From contig NZ_AOCG01000010.1 in the NCBI RefSeq assembly GCF_000525795.1, forward strand, positions 1 through 64,000: 64,000 nt of DNA. Reading direction: 5' to 3'. The DNA is from Listeria aquatica FSL S10-1188 (GTDB lineage Bacteria; Bacillota; Bacilli; Lactobacillales; Listeriaceae). Numbering within the stretch: the first letter of the stretch is position 1; each line of letters opens with the position of its first letter. Made by a program: the position numbers and the translations under genes. Positions 19,622 to 28,809 of this stretch are shown here, piece after piece. The notes beneath the pieces are model-generated. The model was not told where the DNA came from, made no database searches, and was given only the letters and a program-made list of their open reading frames with translations.

Positions 19622-20318
19622 TCAATTTGTACTCGTGGTTGAAGACGAAGAAGGAATTGGTCGATTTATTCAGGCTGTATTAGAGGCAAGTGACTATAAA
19701 GTTCTCAGTGCGAAAACAGGAAAAGAAGCATTGCGCGTGGCTGCTTCCTATACACCAGACCTCATTTTGCTCGATTTAGGATTGCCAGACATGGATGGAT
19801 TAGAGTTACTAAAATCACTTCGCCACTGGTCGAGTATTCCTGTCATTGTAGTGTCAGCGCGGCTTCATGAGCGCGAAAAAGTAGAAGCGCTTGATTTAGG
19901 TGCCGATGACTATATTACGAAACCTTTTGGAACTTCTGAACTACTCGCGCGAATTCGTACAGCTCTTCGTCACCGGAATAACAACTTAACGAATGAACAG
20001 GGACAAGAAATGACGATTTTTCAGTTTGATGATTTGCAAGTTAATTTTTTAAAACGACAAGTCACTTTAAATGGTGTAGAAATTCATTTTACACCAATCG
20101 AATATAAAATTGTGGCACTGCTTGCCAGTCACGCAGGCAAAGTGTTGACACATGACTTCATCATGCATGAAATTTGGGCCTACGCAAATGAAAATCAGGC
20201 ACTGAGGGTCAATATGAGCAACATACGCCGGAAAATTGAAGCAAATCCGGCAGAACCCCATTATATTCGAACAGAAGTAGGGGTAGGCTATCGGATGCTA
20301 GAACCAGAGAGAGATTGA
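19611..20318 (+). CDS. kdpE: KdpE response regulator
   Basis: OmpR-family response regulator (235 residues). The receiver domain has the acidic pair in VVEDEEG, phospho-acceptor Asp55 in LILLDLGLPDMDG and Lys in YITKPFGTSEL; a winged-helix DNA-binding domain follows (TPIEYKIVALLASHAGKVLTH). I prefer the ATG at 19611, 8 bases after AGGAGG, over the ATG at 19605, which is only 2 bases away. It overlaps the end of kdpD and should activate the kdp promoter. Confidence 0.93.
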   Translation: MGINQFVLVVEDEEGIGRFIQAVLEASDYKVLSAKTGKEALRVAASYTPDLILLDLGLPDMDGLELLKSLRHWSSIPVIVVSARLHEREKVEALDLGADDYITKPFGTSELLARIRTALRHRNNNLTNEQGQEMTIFQFDDLQVNFLKRQVTLNGVEIHFTPIEYKIVALLASHAGKVLTHDFIMHEIWAYANENQALRVNMSNIRRKIEANPAEPHYIRTEVGVGYRMLEPERD

Positions 20319-20455
20319 TATTTTAATTAAGATAAAAGGAATGCGTAGAGGACCGTTAAGGCTCCCTATTTATACTGTGTCTTTTTGCGAACCTTATTTA
20401 GATGTTATGATAAATTTATCTGCGGACATAGTTGGAAATGGAAATTTAGGAATAT

Positions 20456-20521
20456 TTATCCACAGCCCGAAAGATGGAAGAGAAAGGAATTTTGGAAGGT
20501 AGTTGTGGGAATTGTGGATAA
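20456..20521. promoter_or_regulatory. Two perfect DnaA boxes in opposite orientation
   Basis: TTATCCACA at 20456-20464 and TGTGGATAA (its complement) at 20513-20521 match the DnaA-box consensus exactly, 57 bases apart start to start. Additional near-matches follow at 20638-20688. Confidence 0.75.
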
Positions 20522-20583
20522 CTTGTGAGTGAACGATTGGCTTTTTAGCGGGCTAATAGGTATTTTTATACAAAAACATGCAG

Positions 20584-20619
20584 GGAAGAACGGCTTTTTA
20601 AAGGCATTCTTCCGTTTTT
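20584..20619 (+). terminator. Candidate terminator of the kdp operon
   Basis: An imperfect stem (GGAAGAA with TTCTTCC plus an internal G-C pair) is followed by GTTTTTAA. Moderate support. Confidence 0.45.
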
Positions 20620-20637
20620 AATATGTATGAAAAAGAA

Positions 20638-20688
20638 ATATCCACAAGTTATTCACAGAAATTTATCCTGTGAATAACTTGTGGATAT
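20638..20688. repeat. Perfect 21-bp inverted repeat made of DnaA boxes
   Basis: The arms 20638-20658 and 20668-20688 are exact complements around a 9-base loop. Each arm contains one consensus box (TTATTCACA) and one with a single mismatch (ATATCCACA). It starts 10 bases beyond the rpiB stop, so it could also act as the rpiB terminator; downstream on that strand is T-rich sequence. Confidence 0.8.
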
Positions 20689-20698
20689 CTTAAATAAC

Positions 20699-21154
20699 TT
20701 AAAGATGCTCCCGTTCAAACGCCGTAATTTGATCAATTCGATTTGCGTGTCTGCCACCTTCATACTCAGCATTTAGCCAAACTTTTACAATATCAGAAGC
20801 AAGGCCAGAACCAACAACACGGGCGCCAAGAGCAATCACGTTTGAATCATTATGTTCACGGGTCGCATGTGCTGTAAATGTATCCCCAACTAAAGCGCAC
20901 CGAATACCAGGTACCTTGTTAGCGGCGATGCTCATACCGACACCTGTTCCGCAGATCAGGATACCACGATTCACTTCGCCACTAGTCACTTTTTTAGAAA
21001 CCGTGAAAGCGAGTTCAGGGTAATCCACAGATTCCGGTGTTTCCGGTCCAAATTCTTGATAAGTAATTCCAAGTGTTTCTAGCAGTTGAACAAGTGATTT
21101 GCGAAGCTCAATACCACCATGATCCGAAGCAATAGCAACCGTTAAAGCAGACAT
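20699..21154 (-). CDS. rpiB: Ribose-5-phosphate isomerase B
   Basis: 151-residue RpiB/LacAB-family sugar isomerase interconverting ribose-5-phosphate and ribulose-5-phosphate. The IASDHGGIELR start, the anion loop CGTGVGMSIAANK with the base Cys, and AHATREHNDSNVIALGAR are characteristic. I place the start at the ATG 21152-21154, preceded by GAGGAGG about 10 bases away; a longer upstream reading has no homology. A TATAAT-like -10 lies at 21194-21199 (minus strand). Confidence 0.92.
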   Translation of the reverse strand: MSALTVAIASDHGGIELRKSLVQLLETLGITYQEFGPETPESVDYPELAFTVSKKVTSGEVNRGILICGTGVGMSIAANKVPGIRCALVGDTFTAHATREHNDSNVIALGARVVGSGLASDIVKVWLNAEYEGGRHANRIDQITAFEREHL

Positions 21155-21352
21155 AACACAAAAGCCTCCTCGCGTAATCTTATTTCCACTTCTATTATAA
21201 CCTTTTCCACAAGAAATGGGGAGAGGGCTTATATTATTTCTTAGGTTAAGATACATGTTTTTTATTTAATTTTTGAACAAAAAAGAGTAATTTTATGGTA
21301 AGATGAATTTGATATACAATATTGAAAAATTTTACAGAAAGAAGGATGAGAT

Positions 21353-22850
21353 ATGGATTTAGTTACGCTCTCGAAATGCAAAAAAAATTGCTGAAGATGT
21401 ATATGCTGAGTTGTTGGAAAGAAATAATATAAAAATGAACGAGCATGAATTAAATTCCTTATTTGAGATGATAGAGAAGTTAACAATTTCTCCCTATGAA
21501 GATTTTATGGAATATTATTTTAATTATTTTTTTTCTTGGGTACAAGATACCTCAGATTGGTGAAGAGTTTGATTTGTTAAGGCTAGGTAAAAATTATCAT
21601 TTAAATATAGAGTTAAAAAGTGAGGCTTCTGAGGAAAAAATATTAAAAACAACTTAAACGTAAAGAAAAATATTTAAGTGTGTTGGAGGTTAAAACATAT
21701 CATATATGTTTTATAGCTTGGGATAAAAAGTTTTACATACTGAATAATGATGCACTTAAAAATATATCTAGCAGTGAAGTTATGGAATTCATAAGTAAAC
21801 AAGAAGTTACTTTTCATAGAAGAATAGATATCGATAAGTTGTTTCAACCGAGTGATTTTTTAATTTCGCCTTTTAATGCAACAGATAAATTTATGGATGG
21901 CAGATATTTCTTGACACCACGGCAATATGAAATTCACAATCGAATTTTAAAAGGAGAAAAGAATGCATTAATTGAAGGAAAGGCAGGGACGGGCAAGACA
22001 CTGTTAATATATGATATTGCAAAAAGTTTAAATAATAGTAAAAAAAAGTGTTCTCATTATTCATGGGGGAAATCTAAATGAAGGTCAAAGGTCTCTCCGA
22101 GATAACTATGGTTGGAATATAGAACCAATAAAAGATTACAAAGTTTGTTTGGAAGATAATATGAAAGAGTTAAATACAGTTATAATTGATGAGGCACAGA
22201 GGATTCGAGGAGATCAGCTAAAGGACATTATAGAGTTTTCAAAAGAAAACTCTATACAATTAATATTTTCTATGGACGAGAACCAGTGTTTGAGTGATCG
22301 AGAGATTAATGGAAAGAATAAGGAGAAAATTATACAGATTGTAGACGAAGAAAATAGATTTAGACTTAAAGATAAAATCCGAACAAATCCAGAAATAGCA
22401 GATTTTATTAAGAATCTATTTACACGCAATCCTTCCACTGGATTAATAGAAAACCCAGATCAAAATATACAAGTTAAATTCTTTGGATCTTACGAAGAAG
22501 GAGAGGCTTTTATAAATAAACTTGAAACTAAAGGTTGGGAGTCTATCACTTATGCGACAAGTACGCATAGTCCAGATGCACTAGAATTGTTAACAATGGG
22601 AATACAAAGAACCTCGCACAAGGTTATAGGACAAGAATTTGATAAAGTTGTGGTTGTGCTTGATAGCAATTTTAAATATATATACGATGACAAGAACATC
22701 GCTAGATTAACAGTAAATGAAAATACTTATTATCACGCGGAAAATATGCTGCTACAAAATCTGACGCGGACCAGAAGGAAGTTATTTCTCGTTATCATAG
22801 AAAATAAAGAACTATTTGTAGAAATTACTAAATTACTTAAAATATTTTAG
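21353..22850 (+). CDS. Nuclease-helicase protein: PD-(D/E)xK-like domain plus SF1 (DUF2075-like) helicase; frame interrupted
   Basis: Corrected length 497 residues. An N-terminal helical part is followed by GEEFDLLRLG and NIELKS, a D...ExK pattern of restriction-like nucleases. The C-terminal part has SF1 helicase marks: Walker A GKAGTGKT (~207-214), Walker B VIIDEAQR (~278), FSMDENQ, GQEFDKVVVVL and motif VI TRTRRKLFL (~469). Frames break at A8 21380-21387, T8 21527-21534, A5 21645-21649 and A8 22040-22047; one base removed at each restores a single frame to the TAG at 22848. Start ATG 21353 follows AAGGA. More AT-rich than its neighbours and flanked by housekeeping genes, so probably acquired. 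Defence is a guess; DNA or RNA repair is an alternative. Confidence 0.65.
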
Positions 22851-22853
22851 AAG

Positions 22854-22898
22854 AAAAGCATCAGAGCCTTTAGCGAAATAAAAGGCTCCGATGCTTTT
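22854..22898. terminator. Bidirectional terminator
   Basis: A 9 + 8 bp stem with one mismatch (22854-22871 with 22881-22898) between the convergent helicase gene and the stress-protein gene, with T/A runs on both sides. Confidence 0.8.
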
Positions 22899-23362
22899 AT
22901 AAAGTTTTCTTTTTTTGATTCCAAGCTTCACTGCGAACCACGATCACATCGCAAGGAGCGTTTTGGGCGACGTATTCAGTAACGCTGCCAAGTAACATTC
23001 GTTCCGTCGAGCTCAGCCCAGTTGCGCCAACGAGTACAAGGTCAGCTTGAAAATCAACTAGGATTTTTTTTTACAAAAGTGCTTTTCGGAGTACCAAATT
23101 GGATGAAAGTTTCAACATCTTGGACGCCGGCTTTCTTCGCTTCGTTTTCATAAATGCCTACAAGTTCTTCCCCGTAGCTCCTCGCCTTGTGAATAAAGGT
23201 TTGTTCGTAATCGATCAACGGGACAATACGGCGAATATCTGCAACAAAAGCAATTCCAAGTACGGCTCCGTCGCTAGCAGCCATTTTTGCTGCACGGCGG
23301 AAAGCAGCTTCAGCCTCGTTGGAACCATCAACGCCAACTAAAATGCGGCTATAAGTCGTCAT
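22897..23362 (-). CDS. Universal stress protein, UspA family; frame interrupted
   Basis: Small cytoplasmic nucleotide-binding protein of 154 residues after correction. The start TTYSRILVGVDGSNEAEAAF and the ATP-binding glycine motif GATGLSSTERMLLGS are UspA hallmarks. The two halves are split by a T9 run at 23064-23072 (one base too many). I place the start at the ATG 23360-23362, 8 bases after AAAGGG; a GTG three codons earlier is possible. The stop overlaps the terminator stem. Confidence 0.85.
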
Positions 23363-23448
23363 TTTTCTCACCCTTTCAGATGTGCCTTTTTATTTCCTAT
23401 ACCCGCTTTTGGTGGTTATAGACGCGATGGATTTGTAAAATTTTAAGG

Positions 23449-24006
23449 TTATAGAATAAGAGGTTTATAAGCATCCAAAATGATAGATACCATTCCAAGT
23501 TTTTCGCTACTATTCCGCGTGTCATAACGAAAAGAACGGCCAATTAATCCATCATCTGGATTCCAGTAATGAAAATGAAAATGCCCATCCGAATCGCAAT
23601 ATTCTAGTAAATTTGTGACAAATCCTGCCGTTTCGAAAACAGTTGTTAGTTGCTTAGCATCGTAAACGATTTTATGACTAGCGGCAGGGTGATCCACGGG
23701 TCCAGGCCCACCAATTTGCACAAGCTCTTGGTAAGCTTGATTTCGAAAATGACGATCGGGAACAGCCACACGAATGTAACCGCCGGGTTTTAAAAAGTGA
23801 AAACAGTTTTTGGCAGCGAGAATCCCTTCTTCAAAATCCAGATGTTCAAAGACATGCTCGGCCAGAAGGGCATCAATACTACTTGCAGAAAACTGCCGGT
23901 TCCAGCTTGTGCGATCCAGTAAATCAAGTTCGTTTTCTTGAGTGGGAATCCAGCCCGGGTAGCGGGTTTCACCAGCGCCGATAATAACTTTTAAAGAATT
24001 AGCCAC
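23449..24006 (-). CDS. Class I SAM-dependent methyltransferase-like protein
   Basis: 185 residues. The LDLLDRTSWNRQF segment, AEHVFEHLDFEEG and FLKPGGYIRVAVPD form the later half of a Rossmann methyltransferase fold, with the usual H-x2-EH motif after strand 4. The N-terminal glycine loop is short (VIIGAGETRYPGW), so SAM binding is plausible but not certain. GTG start after GAGGTGA. Substrate unknown; the neighbours give no hint. Confidence 0.7.
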   Translation of the reverse strand: MANSLKVIIGAGETRYPGWIPTQENELDLLDRTSWNRQFSASSIDALLAEHVFEHLDFEEGILAAKNCFHFLKPGGYIRVAVPDRHFRNQAYQELVQIGGPGPVDHPAASHKIVYDAKQLTTVFETAGFVTNLLEYCDSDGHFHFHYWNPDDGLIGRSFRYDTRNSSEKLGMVSIILDAYKPLIL

Positions 24007-24132
24007 AAAATCACCTCATGTTTTTAACTTTATTATATAAAAAAACGGTGAGTGATTAAAATTTTTATGGGGAAAATAAAGTTTAAGCTGTTAAGAATTT
24101 GTCTTGTGTAAAGCGCAAAATCCTGTGTTTTC

Positions 24133-24141
24133 TGTTATAGT
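24133..24141 (+). promoter_or_regulatory. Candidate dgt promoter (extended -10)
   Basis: TG-T-TATAGT forms an extended -10 about 150 bases upstream of the dNTPase start, giving a long leader that includes the nested hairpins at 24172-24230. Confidence 0.4.
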
Positions 24142-24171
24142 TAAGGAGAGAAAGTTTCATAAGAAGTGCAT

Positions 24172-24230
24172 GCTATCGTTGGAATAGACGCCGATTTTTA
24201 GTTTCCATCTTGAAAAATCGATTCGATAGC
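24172..24230 (+). promoter_or_regulatory. Nested inverted repeats in the dgt leader
   Basis: Inner stem CGATTTTT/AAAAATCG (24192-24199 with 24213-24220) sits inside an outer stem GCTATCG/CGATAGC (24172-24178 with 24224-24230) extended by AAT/ATT. The transcript would fold into one long interrupted hairpin. No known riboswitch class is recognised. Confidence 0.5.
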
Positions 24231-24288
24231 TATTGCAATATGAATAGAAAATCATTTTAAAGAAACCTTGAAAAGTGAGGAATGTGAA

Positions 24289-25683
24289 ATGGATTGGAAT
24301 ACACTTTTAAATGATAAGCGCCGACGTGAATCTGCTGTCACCCGCAGTAAAAGCACGGATATCCGAAGCGCTTTTGAAAATGACTATCAGCGAATCGTAA
24401 TGAGTGCTTCATTCAGACGCTTGCAAGATAAAACACAAATTTTTCCACTTGAAAAAAGTGATTTTGTGCGCACGCGTTTAACGCATTCTATTGAAGTTGC
24501 GACGATTGCTAAATCAATGGGTAACATGGTTTCACATAAAATTGTAGAAGACGGTCTTGATCCGAGTTTTAAACCCGAACACGCTGAAAAAATTGCGGAT
24601 ATCCTAGCTTGTACAGGGTTGCTACATGACATGGGAAACCCGCCGTTCGGTCACTTTGGTGAAGAATCCATCCGCGAATGGTTCAAGGAAAATTTGGAAC
24701 GCCTCGAATATGGCGGAAAAAAATTAACAGACATTTTAACAAAACAAATGAAAGAAGACTTTTACCATTTTGAAGGGAATGCGCAAGTTTTACGTGTTGT
24801 TTCCAAGCTCCACTACTTATTTGACGAGTATGGACTGAATTTGACACACGCCACACTAAACGGTGTGATCAAATATCCGGTTTCTTCGCTTGAAATCAAT
24901 AAAAAACGAACTCGCAGTAAAAAACTGGGATACTTTTATGCAGACGAAGCCATTTTTAAAGAGGTGACAGCCGCAACAGGCGCCTTTAACAAACGCCACC
25001 CGCTCACGTTCTTGCTAGAAGTAGCCGACGATATCGCCTACTTGAACGCTGATTTAGAAGATGGTGTGAAAAAAGGGACGGTGACGATTCAGCAAATTTT
25101 ACGTGGTTTCGAGGAATTCGACGAGCATAACTGGGTCACATCGGCCTGCTTCAATGAACTTAAGAAAAAAGCAGATCGCTATGAAGGTCAGGAAGAGGCT
25201 TTTATTGCCCAACAATGGTTAGCATCAAACGTGCGTGGGCAACTCATCAACCGCTCGCTCGAAGTCTTTTATGAAAACTACGAGCTAATCATGAAAGGTG
25301 AGTTTGATGATTCGTTACTAGACGCATCCGAAGCTTCACAGCTCGTTCAGATTCTGCAATATTTATCACGCACTTATATCTATACGAATCAAGGTGTGGT
25401 CGAATCAGAAATTGCCGGAAGTGAAATCATCTCAGCATTACTTGACAGCTATATTCCAGCCGTTTTATATTTTGATAGTGAAGAAGGAAAACAAACGGCC
25501 AAAGATAAACGACTCATGTCGCTTATTTCGGATAATTATCTGGGGTGTTATCGTAAAAATGCAGCGGAACAAGATGAAACCATAAAACTCTATCTACGTT
25601 TGCTACTTGTGACAGACTTTATTTGCGGAATGACGGATAATTACGCCAAAGATTTATACCAAAAACTAAGAGGACTACGCTAA
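24289..25683 (+). CDS. dGTPase-like deoxynucleotide triphosphohydrolase (HD domain)
   Basis: 464-residue HD-superfamily protein expected to hydrolyse dNTPs to nucleosides and triphosphate. The metal-binding residues lie in RTRLTHSIEVA (first His) and in LLHDMGNPPFGHFGEESI (HD), with the distal Asp in LEVADDIAYLNADLED. ATG at 24289, 7 bases after GAGGA. It is followed at 20 bases by a DUF2871 membrane protein gene. Whether dGTP is the preferred substrate cannot be read from sequence. Confidence 0.88.
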   Translation: MDWNTLLNDKRRRESAVTRSKSTDIRSAFENDYQRIVMSASFRRLQDKTQIFPLEKSDFVRTRLTHSIEVATIAKSMGNMVSHKIVEDGLDPSFKPEHAEKIADILACTGLLHDMGNPPFGHFGEESIREWFKENLERLEYGGKKLTDILTKQMKEDFYHFEGNAQVLRVVSKLHYLFDEYGLNLTHATLNGVIKYPVSSLEINKKRTRSKKLGYFYADEAIFKEVTAATGAFNKRHPLTFLLEVADDIAYLNADLEDGVKKGTVTIQQILRGFEEFDEHNWVTSACFNELKKKADRYEGQEEAFIAQQWLASNVRGQLINRSLEVFYENYELIMKGEFDDSLLDASEASQLVQILQYLSRTYIYTNQGVVESEIAGSEIISALLDSYIPAVLYFDSEEGKQTAKDKRLMSLISDNYLGCYRKNAAEQDETIKLYLRLLLVTDFICGMTDNYAKDLYQKLRGLR

Positions 25684-25703
25684 ACACAAAGGAGCTACTA
25701 TTC

Positions 25704-26111
25704 ATGAAAAAACTGCTAACAACATCACTTTTTTATTGTATCTTGGGGCTTATCTCAGGAATCTACTACCGGGAAATCACGAAATATGCAGATTTTACGG
25801 GAAAAACACAACTCTCCGTTTTGCACACACACTTGCTAATGCTTGGAATGTTCATGTTTTTGGTCGTGCTGCTACTTGAGAAAAATTTCGGTATCATGTC
25901 GAGCAAAAAGTTCAATGCCTTCTATTACATTTACAATGCGGGCTTGCTTCTAACAGTTGGCTTACTAACTTTCCATGGAACAATGACCGTACTTGGGCAA
26001 GAAACAGGAGCTGCGGTTTCCGGAATAGCCGGCCTAGGACACATTTTGCTTGCAGTGGGCCTTGTCATTTTGTTTTTAATCATGTACGAGAAGTTGAAAG
26101 AGGAGAAATAA
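25704..26111 (+). CDS. DUF2871 family membrane protein
   Basis: 135-residue integral membrane protein with four predicted helices. The early ISGIYYREITK and the following LSVLHTHLLMLGMFMFL with two histidines, plus TFHGTMTV and GLGHILLAVG, fit DUF2871 as I remember it; histidines facing the membrane suggest cofactor or metal binding, which is inference. It follows the dNTPase gene closely (RBS AAAGGAGC) and is closed by a strong terminator. Confidence 0.7.
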   Translation: MKKLLTTSLFYCILGLISGIYYREITKYADFTGKTQLSVLHTHLLMLGMFMFLVVLLLEKNFGIMSSKKFNAFYYIYNAGLLLTVGLLTFHGTMTVLGQETGAAVSGIAGLGHILLAVGLVILFLIMYEKLKEEK

Positions 26112-26136
26112 CTGGTTAAAAGTATTCTAATTTGGC

Positions 26137-26186
26137 GAAAAAGGAGCTTTCTATGCATGACTTCATACATAGAAAGCTCCTTTTTC
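26137..26186. terminator. Strong bidirectional terminator
   Basis: A perfect 19-bp stem (26137-26155 with 26168-26186) with a 12-base loop and T/A runs serves the DUF2871 gene and, on the other strand, the ABC operon. Confidence 0.92.
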
Positions 26187-26231
26187 AGGGATGCAGATAG
26201 ATAATTTGATTTTTATTCCGTGAATGCTAGC

Positions 26232-26760
26232 TTAGGGGATAAGAATGGAGTATTTTGTAAAGATTCTACCTGGTTTTGGAACAAGAAAACTGAAGCGCAT
26301 AGGCTTGTCTTGATGACTAACTTCTTGTTTAGCCACATTAAAGTGAAATGCAAGCTTTGTTTCTTTAGAAAGGCGTAGATCTTTACTAACAAACTGTTTT
26401 CCGTCTTCTGTATATACGTCTGCTGCTATTCCGGGCTCGAAATAAGGAATATTTAGCCAGATATTTTCAACGAAATTTTTATTGTTTTTCTTAAAACCAT
26501 AATCATTTAACCCCAGAAGCTTAATAGATAAAAGAACATTAACATTAATTTGATCGCCTGATTGTTTTTTGCTCGTATTTAGTACTTTAAACTGAACAGA
26601 TTTGTCCTGAACTTCTTGCTGGATAGGAATGATTTTTTCTGTCACTAAATGCCGGCTTTTGTAAGCCTGATTAACTGCATGGTAGCGATAAACAGCTAAG
26701 CTTAAAATGATCAAAATAAGAAGAATGGAAGTAAAAAGAAGTCTTTTTTTTATTTTTCAC
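26232..26760 (-). CDS. Membrane-anchored accessory protein of the ABC operon; frame interrupted
   Basis: Not recognised as a named family. After removing one base from the T8 run at 26744-26751 it reads as 175 residues from a GTG that overlaps the end of the ATPase gene. An N-terminal helix (LLFTSILLILIILSLAVY) is followed by about 145 extracytoplasmic residues predicted to be beta-rich, without cysteines. It resembles small Ig-like or DUF4352-like exported domains only in general character. As the last gene of the operon it probably belongs to the ABC system, for example as an immunity or substrate-contact subunit. Confidence 0.6.
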
Positions 26761-27386
26761 TCACAGTTCCTTCTTTCACAATAAAATGTTTCGTAGCTAA
26801 GGATTCAATAAATGGCAAATCGTGGGAAGCTATAATAAAAGTAATATTCAATTCTTGATTTAATTTTTTTTATATAGTGAATTAAATTTTGAATGCTTGT
26901 CTGGTCAAGAGCATTAGTAGGCTCATCTAGAATAATAAGTTCGCTATTTCCAATTAATGCCTGTGCGATGCCGAGTTTCTGTTTCATTCCGAGGGAGAAC
27001 TTCTTAACTTTTTGTTTTCCTTGGAAAGGGAGATTAAATTCTTTTAAAAGCGAAATAATGTCTTCCTCTGTCACATCTTCTTGCAGTTCCGCTAATAGCT
27101 CCAAATTGGTAAAAGCAGTAAATTCTTCAATGAGACTCGGATTTTCGATGAGAATCCCAGCCTTTACGGGGTATTTTTCACCAACACGAACCATTTGACT
27201 GTCTACTTTAATTTCCCCAGATGTTTTAATTAATCCAAGTATTGCACGAATTATCAAGGTTTTACCGGAACCATTAATTCCTTCTAATGCCACAATATCT
27301 CCTTTATTAATAGAAACAGAGATGTCTTGTAATAAAGGCGTTCCTTTTAGTGTTTTTGAGACGTGATTTAGTGTGATATAGCTCAA
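26750..27386 (-). CDS. ABC transporter ATP-binding protein; frame interrupted
   Basis: 211-residue ATPase after correction of a T8 run at 26865-26872. It shows Walker A GINGSGKT, the Q-loop region, signature FSLGMKQKLG, Walker B LIILDEPTNALD and, after the frame junction, the switch His in IIASHDLPF. The fold and size match antibiotic-peptide or lantibiotic-type exporter/immunity ATPases. The TTG start at 27384-27386 follows GGAGG by 7 bases and overlaps the TGA of the preceding permease gene, indicating coupled translation. Confidence 0.85.
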
Positions 27387-28126
27387 CTGACTGCCTCCTT
27401 ATAGACTCTTTTTTTTTTATAAACGATCAAATAGCCAGCGCTCAAAATAATTAGCGTAATGTAAATATAGAAACAATCAAAATTGGAATAATAAGAAAAC
27501 CGAGCCAGCATAGCTAAATTTAATAAATTCCATTTGACGCTTGTATAAATAGAAACAATTAAAATGATTATTGGGATAACAATGCCAGCAATAGGGCTAA
27601 ATAGCGCGCATATTTGCTGGATAAATAAGAGAACTAAAACGCTTCCTAAGAGAATCGCGAAAAAACAAAAAAAGGGTGATGGGTTTCAGAAATTTGTAAC
27701 CAAGTATGCGTTCCAGTTATCAGTTTTTGACAAAAACTAGCAATGGCAAAAGCGATACTTGTATAGGCAAAAGCGATTAAATAAAGAAAAAATGTATTTA
27801 TTATTCCAAACTGAAATTGACTAAACCCTTTTCCTCTTAGTTGAACGGAATATTTTTCCCAGAGTGCTTGTAAGCTGTTACCGATTATGAATAAAGGAAT
27901 TGTAAAAAAAACAAAACCAAAGGACAGGGATTTGGACTCGATTTGAAGCAACATCATGAAATGAAGTTCCATAAAAAAACAAACTGAACATAGATGTTTG
28001 TGGGTTGTCCTTTAACTGGATGGCTAGAATAATCTCTGTAAGAATGATAACCATCATTAAGTATAAGAAGCGTTTTTGAACAAGTTGCCTAAAATAATAG
28101 AATTGCACTTTTATTAATGCCTTCAT
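27383..28126 (-). CDS. ABC-2 type permease-like membrane protein A; frame interrupted
   Basis: 247 residues after correction. It begins MKALIKVQFYYFRQLV, typical of small ABC-2 permeases, with a helix LYLMMVIILTEIILAI and at least four further hydrophobic segments, ending in a basic tail. Frames rejoin at the A7 run 27973-27979 (+1) and at the paired A runs 27660-27673 (-1). Its ATG overlaps the TGA of permease B, and its TGA overlaps the start of the ATPase. Confidence 0.65.
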
Positions 28127-28809
28127 AAAATATCCTTTTTCATTAATATGACGTATGCGCAAAGTAAAATGCTAACCATAAAGCCAGCTGTAATGAATAA
28201 AGTAGCAATCTCCTGTAGCAAGTATTTCTTGCCGATATATTCATAAATCACCGAGGGAAGTTGCTTAAGCGATAAAGCAAAACAAGTAATATTAAAAAAT
28301 AAAAAGCTATGATAAAAGTAAATAGCTTGGAGCGAAATAAGAAATACAATAGAATACACAAGCCTGCCAAGACTAGTTGGCTTAGAAAAAGTGTAAGACT
28401 TTTTAAAATGAAGCTAGTGATAAAACTAGTAAGAACAGAGAAGCGGTTTGAAAAAACAAAGCCTAATATAGTTGAAAACAGCCAACTAAGCCAGATAAAT
28501 AAATTTATTAGAAAGGTTTGCAAACAAGCTTGCTTCAACCAAATTTTTCTGCTTTGTGTAAAAGGAATATCGTGGATTTGAAAATGTAATACAGATAGAT
28601 TGGCGATTATACACACATTAAAATAAACGATGAACAACAAAAAAACGATTGAATATTGATTCAAATGCTGAACTAAAATTGTCTGCGTCTAGATAGATGG
28701 GGATAAATGAAAAAGAATATAGGATAACCAAAATGGCTAAACTGATATAGAGTGGAACAAAGAGTTTAGACTTTTTCATTTGCTGTTTCCAAAGCTTACC
28801 AAAAGACAC
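28123..28809 (-). CDS. ABC permease-like membrane protein B; frame interrupted
   Basis: 228 residues after two compensating indels, at the A7 run 28639-28645 (+1) and the A6 run 28294-28299 (-1). It starts SFGKLWKQQMKKSKLFVPLYISL from a GTG and contains about six membrane helices. No sharper family assignment is possible by eye. It overlaps gene C by 14 bases upstream and gene A by 4 bases downstream. Confidence 0.6.

Larger units (their letters stand above)
20319..20698. other. Non-coding interval with DnaA boxes
   Basis: No gene is seen in these 380 bases between convergent kdpE and rpiB. They hold a candidate terminator (20584-20619) and a set of DnaA-box matches ending in a long inverted repeat. 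Confidence 0.7.

Noticed and set aside
20638..20688. Plain rho-independent terminator for rpiB
   Set aside because: It may act as one, but its arms consist almost wholly of DnaA boxes and further boxes lie nearby, which a simple terminator does not explain.
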